Origin: Basidiobolus ranarum
Taxonomy: Eukaryota > Basidiobolomycota > Basidiobolomycetes > Basidiobolales
Length of the DNA: 22,251 bases
Direction: 5' to 3'
Assembly (NCBI GenBank): GCA_040143965.1
Contig: JASJQH010000189.1
Location: 1 to 22,251 of the forward strand
The position numbers were made by a program, and so were the translations under genes. Numbering within the stretch: the stretch's first letter is position 1; every line of letters starts with the position of its first letter. The notes below the pieces were generated by a model. That model was not told the origin of the DNA and did no database searches. It was given only the letters and a program-made list of their open reading frames with translations. Shown one piece after another: positions 19,061 to 22,251 of this stretch.

Positions 19061-20448
19061 ATGAGTTCGATTATTAATTCCTTTATTTCGAAAACTATGG
19101 ATTGGATTCCAACTCCGCCTCCAACTTGGTATGAGCCCCTGCTTGATAATGGTCTTCTACCGGATTTAGTTTTAAGAGTCGGAATCCGTCAACTATTGGG
19201 GATCAGGCTTTCAGAAATTAATGGTAAAGGGGCAGAAGCTGCTAATATGGAGAAGAAGATGAACTATATAAAAAGTCTGAAGAGTCGACCAATAGCCTTA
19301 CATACCGATGAAGCTAACAAACAGCACTACGAAGTAAGTACTTACACATAGACCAGTGAAAGTTACACTATTAATGTCAATCTAGGTACCAACCGAATTC
19401 TTCCAACATAACCTTGGGAAAAGAATGAAATATTCTGGCTGCCTGTTCCCACCTGGTAAGATATAACTTACTGAAACTAACTCAGATTATCTGGCTCAAT
19501 GAACTTCGTTCCTCTACATTTAGGTATCGAAAATTTGAATGACGCTGAGGAGTTAATGCTGGAATCCTACTGTGTAAAGGCACGACTTCAAGATGGAATG
19601 GATATACTGGATCTTGGTTGTGGCTGGGGAAGCCTGGCTCTTTTCTTAGCTGAGGTATATTGAGTACTGTACTCTTTAGCAGTGAATCGATAAGCTAATC
19701 TTCTATTTAGAAATACCCTAATTCCAAGATCACTGGGTTTTCGAACTCTTCTACTCAAAGAGCATATATACAAGATAGAGCTGAAGAGAAGGGTATCAAA
19801 AACCTCAGCATCATCACAGCCGACATTAATGAATACGAAAACCAGGACTTACAGTGAGTAGCTCCGCATATACGATATATATGTGTAGCATGCTAATTCT
19901 ATAATAGATTTGACAGAATTCTAAGCATCGAAATGTTTGAGCATATGAAAAATTATCAGCAACTACTAAGAAAAGTTTCCAATTGGTTGAAGGGAGATGG
20001 CTTATTGTTTGTACATATATTTTGCCATAAGCATATCCCATATGATTTTGTTACCGAAGATGATCATTCTTGGATGGCTGAGTATTTCTTTACTGGCGGG
20101 ACGATGCCAAGTAGCGACCTGTTCTTGTATTTCCAGGATGACCTGACTATCATTGATCAATGGTTTGTAGACGGTACTCATTATGGTTAGTGTATATTTA
20201 TTTCAATCAAACCAGTCCACACTTAATAATGCTTTTAAAAAGCCAAAACGTCCGAGGCCTGGTTGAAGATTCTCGATAGCAACACTCAAAAGGTGCTACC
20301 CATCTTATCGAAAACCTATGGTGGGGAGAAAGAAGGTAGAATGTGGCTAAATCGCTGGAGAGTATTTTACCTGGCATGTGCTGAACTATTCAACTACAAT
20401 AATGGTCAGGAGTGGGGAGTTTCACACTATTTATTTGCCAAAAAATAA
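19061..20448 (+). CDS. SAM-dependent methyltransferase, CFAS / coclaurine-N-methyltransferase-like
   Basis: Member of the cyclopropane-fatty-acid-synthase superfamily, closest in pattern to the plant and algal coclaurine N-methyltransferase-like branch. It transfers methyl from S-adenosylmethionine to an amine or lipid that I cannot specify. Exons 19061-19333, 19386-19455, 19524-19654, 19711-19853, 19908-20185 and 20243-20448 splice in phase to 366 residues. YSGCLFPPG precedes the SAM site. Motif I is DLGCGWGSL (144-152), [11 protein letters not shown] follows as motif II, and [12 protein letters not shown] (211-222) is the post-motif with the Glu and His of the family's catalytic region. The C-terminus ([20 protein letters not shown], then YLFAKK) is the diagnostic end. 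No signal peptide. The start at 19061 avoids an upstream frame that has no ATG. Confidence 0.92.
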
Positions 20449-21290
20449 AGCAGCATTTTTGTATAAATTGGCTAATATTACCCCAATTTCGTTTGAATTA
20501 CATGCTATAGTATTTACTTGCTTGTACGATCAATGTTTGCATGATCGAGGCTGAAGTGAGGCAAGAGCACTCCATAGAGCCTGCAAGTTGATGCTAGCAA
20601 CTAAGTAGATTCATGGAGATGTTAGTGTATCTCCAAGTTGCGGTTAAATGAAGGAGACTGCGGTATTTCCAAGTGTGATTATACATGAGCAGTCAGACAT
20701 GGGTTAATCATGTGGTATCAGGAAATCATCGAGTAGATCACATGGTCATATAGTACTCCAGTATGCCAAAAAGCCAATAGACGCCAACACGGACACCGAC
20801 ACCGACGTCTATGCAATGAAACCGGAAGTTGGTCTCCTCCATTGTGCTGGTGTGTGAATGCATCGCTCAAACAAAGCTTCATTTCTTAATTGTTATGAGT
20901 TCCAGCAGCCTCGTAAGGGTGTGTGGTGGGTCATTGTGTGGTGGATCGGTGGGAATCAAGGGGATCTTTCTACATAATGGAAGAAACGTTCATGTTTCGT
21001 AATTTTCATTCTAGAAATATGAATTGATTGGCTCATAATGAGACATCGCCTAGGTTTAGTAAAACCAATGGACGAAGACCTACTTTAAAAATATCTAGTC
21101 ACGAGTGAGATTTCATCATTGGAAAAAGAAATTTGATATTAAGGAGATTAGGGTGACGCAAGTTTCCACCATTTAAATACTCGTCTCACGATCTTTGTCC
21201 CTACATTCTCTTAACAAACTTTAACCTTCCTTTGTTCTCTTTCTATCTCTTTCATTCTCGTACCAAGTCTGTGACTGTATATTATTGAAC
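20449..21290. other. intergenic with small repeats and promoter of the downstream gene
   Basis: 842 bp, no gene seen. Short repeats include ACACCG units at about 20787-20806 and a 15-bp period TGTGTGGTGG pair near 20920 and 20935. The near-palindrome GGTTTAGTAAAACC at 21053-21066 is identical to one at 16422-16435. The last 120 bp are promoter and leader (separate entry). Confidence 0.45.
21171..21290 (+). promoter_or_regulatory. TATA-like box and pyrimidine-rich leader
   Basis: TTTAAATA (21172-21179) is followed by a long CT-rich tract, about 21187-21270 (TCTCTTTCTATCTCTTTCAT inside), directly ahead of the ATG at 21291. Such pyrimidine-rich leaders are typical of strongly expressed fungal genes. 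Confidence 0.5.
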
Positions 21291-22251
21291 ATGCTGACTT
21301 GCAAATTAAAACACATTTTCCTCGCAGTTATATCTCTCCTTTTATTTATTAATGTCTCTGCCTTTTCTTTGGAGGAGTACTTCACCAACCAGGATGTAAA
21401 CGTACAAGTGCAGTCTTTAAGCGTATCACCACAGACAAAGATTCTCGCCGTTACCATTGAACAGGTTGATTTAATCATTGACGAATTCGGCGAACTAGCC
21501 GACCGTACCCGACTACTTGCATTGAACTTGAAAGTCGACCAGAAGCAGTTGATTGACGAAGGACCGATATTCTATAGAGATATTCCCGTTTACGCTATTG
21601 ACATTAATGATGAGGTCGATTTATTTGAAGCTGAGTTAAGAAATGAAACTCCCAAGTTACTACCCGTTAAAATGTACGCTTGGGCTGATGTTGAGTACAA
21701 CGAAGAACAGGATATATTCTTTCCTCGTGTGGTTTTACAAACTCAAATCTTGGAAGATAACGCTGTTGAGGCTGAGGTTGTTCAAGTAATTGTTGACTTG
21801 CTTGACAATGACCAAATCTCCTTGTTCCCTCCACAGAAACTCCCCTTAAACCAAGTATATTACCTTCCAGCAGGAAATCAGCCATGGACACCATTTTCGG
21901 AATTAGATAGTGATCATTCTGTGAAAGCACCACACCACAAATGCGGCAAACACATGAGTAAAATTCACCATCAAGTGAAATCCTATGTTGAGAATGCTGC
22001 TGAGAGCATTAAAGCGTGGTTTTATCAAGCTGCTGAGACGATCAATACTTGGGCAAATGAGCATGTTGACGAACTCCAACTATTTGCTTTGATCTGGATG
22101 AGCATGCTTGGTTTTGTGGTACTCTTCCTTGCTTTACCCACTTTTATCTTCGTACGTGTTAGAAATTATAAGAGACAAGCACTCCTCGACCTCGAAGTTA
22201 CTGAGGCCTTACTCCAGGATGAAGAAACCAGAGATCAGAAAATGTTACCCC
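21291..22251 (+). CDS. secretory-pathway single-pass membrane protein, unknown function (right end missing)
   Basis: Open from an ATG at 21291 to the window edge, 320 codons without intron or stop. Residues 1-24 are a signal peptide (hydrophobic core IFLAVISLLLFINVSA, cleavage likely before FSLEE). A lumenal or extracellular domain of about 200 residues follows, with segments such as NVQVQSLSVSPQTKILAV and DEFGELADRTRLLALNLKVD and an N-glycosylation site at Asn118 (NET). A helical, amphipathic stretch (about 233-262; YVENAAESIKAWFYQAAETI) leads into one membrane segment at about 264-288. A basic then acidic cytosolic tail begins RVRNYKRQALLDLE and continues past the edge. I recognise no named domain. 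The topology is type I and the site could be endomembrane or plasma membrane. The pyrimidine-rich leader suggests high expression. Confidence 0.85.
   Translation, partial: MLTCKLKHIFLAVISLLLFINVSAFSLEEYFTNQDVNVQVQSLSVSPQTKILAVTIEQVDLIIDEFGELADRTRLLALNLKVDQKQLIDEGPIFYRDIPVYAIDINDEVDLFEAELRNETPKLLPVKMYAWADVEYNEEQDIFFPRVVLQTQILEDNAVEAEVVQVIVDLLDNDQISLFPPQKLPLNQVYYLPAGNQPWTPFSELDSDHSVKAPHHKCGKHMSKIHHQVKSYVENAAESIKAWFYQAAETINTWANEHVDELQLFALIWMSMLGFVVLFLALPTFIFVRVRNYKRQALLDLEVTEALLQDEETRDQKMLP

Noticed and set aside
20449-21290. tRNA, CRISPR or small RNA genes in the spacers
   Set aside because: I scanned spacers by eye for A/B-box pairs, cloverleaf stems and regularly spaced repeats and found none; an RNA covariance search was not possible here.

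Overview
The window looks like chromosomal DNA of a fungus: AT-rich, gene-dense, with short GT-AG introns (about 45-75 nt). It carries a fungus-specific developmental transcription factor (Medusa family) and a fungal-type mitochondrial ribosomal protein. The placement below kingdom is uncertain. A divergent eEF1A and a CFAS/coclaurine-N-methyltransferase-like enzyme make an early-diverging (non-Dikarya) fungus my best but weak guess. No viral, CRISPR, rRNA or tRNA signal was found.

Layout, left to right. (1) 1-872, minus: 5' part of a REX3/REXO1-like RNA exonuclease that runs off the left edge. (2) 873-1643: shared upstream region with a cluster of CCAAT boxes. (3) 1644-3005, plus: translation elongation factor eEF1A, intronless. 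(4) 3417-4745, plus: NSE3/MAGE subunit of the SMC5-SMC6 complex, eight coding exons including an ATG-only first exon. (5) 5179-5623, plus: mitochondrial ribosomal protein mL53. (6) 6421-7122, plus: a membrane protein with two C-terminal helices. (7) 7510-8485, plus: SNU23/ZMAT2 spliceosomal zinc-finger protein, six exons. (8) 8486-11360: a long gene-poor stretch with coding-like relics and an ATG-free leader. (9) 11361-13952, plus: Medusa-type transcription factor, eight exons. (10) 13953-15106: intergenic. (11) 15107-15718, plus: an intronless SMI1/KNR4 (SUKH) protein. (12) 15719-17640: repeat-bearing intergenic DNA with a diverged tandem duplication. (13) 17641-18670, minus: TANGO2/NRDE protein. 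It is divergently arranged with (14) 19061-20448, plus: a SAM-dependent methyltransferase. (15) 20449-21290: intergenic, ending in a promoter with a pyrimidine-rich leader. (16) 21291 to the right edge, plus: a secretory-pathway single-pass membrane protein, incomplete at the edge.

Most genes are unrelated housekeeping functions (translation, splicing, genome maintenance, mitochondrial translation, RNA decay), as expected in a compact eukaryotic chromosome rather than an operon or cluster. The only arrangement hinting at co-regulation is the head-to-head TANGO2/methyltransferase pair sharing a 390-bp promoter. No obvious undescribed system stands out. The least familiar items are the short SUKH protein, the two membrane proteins of unknown function, and the repeat and relic zones.
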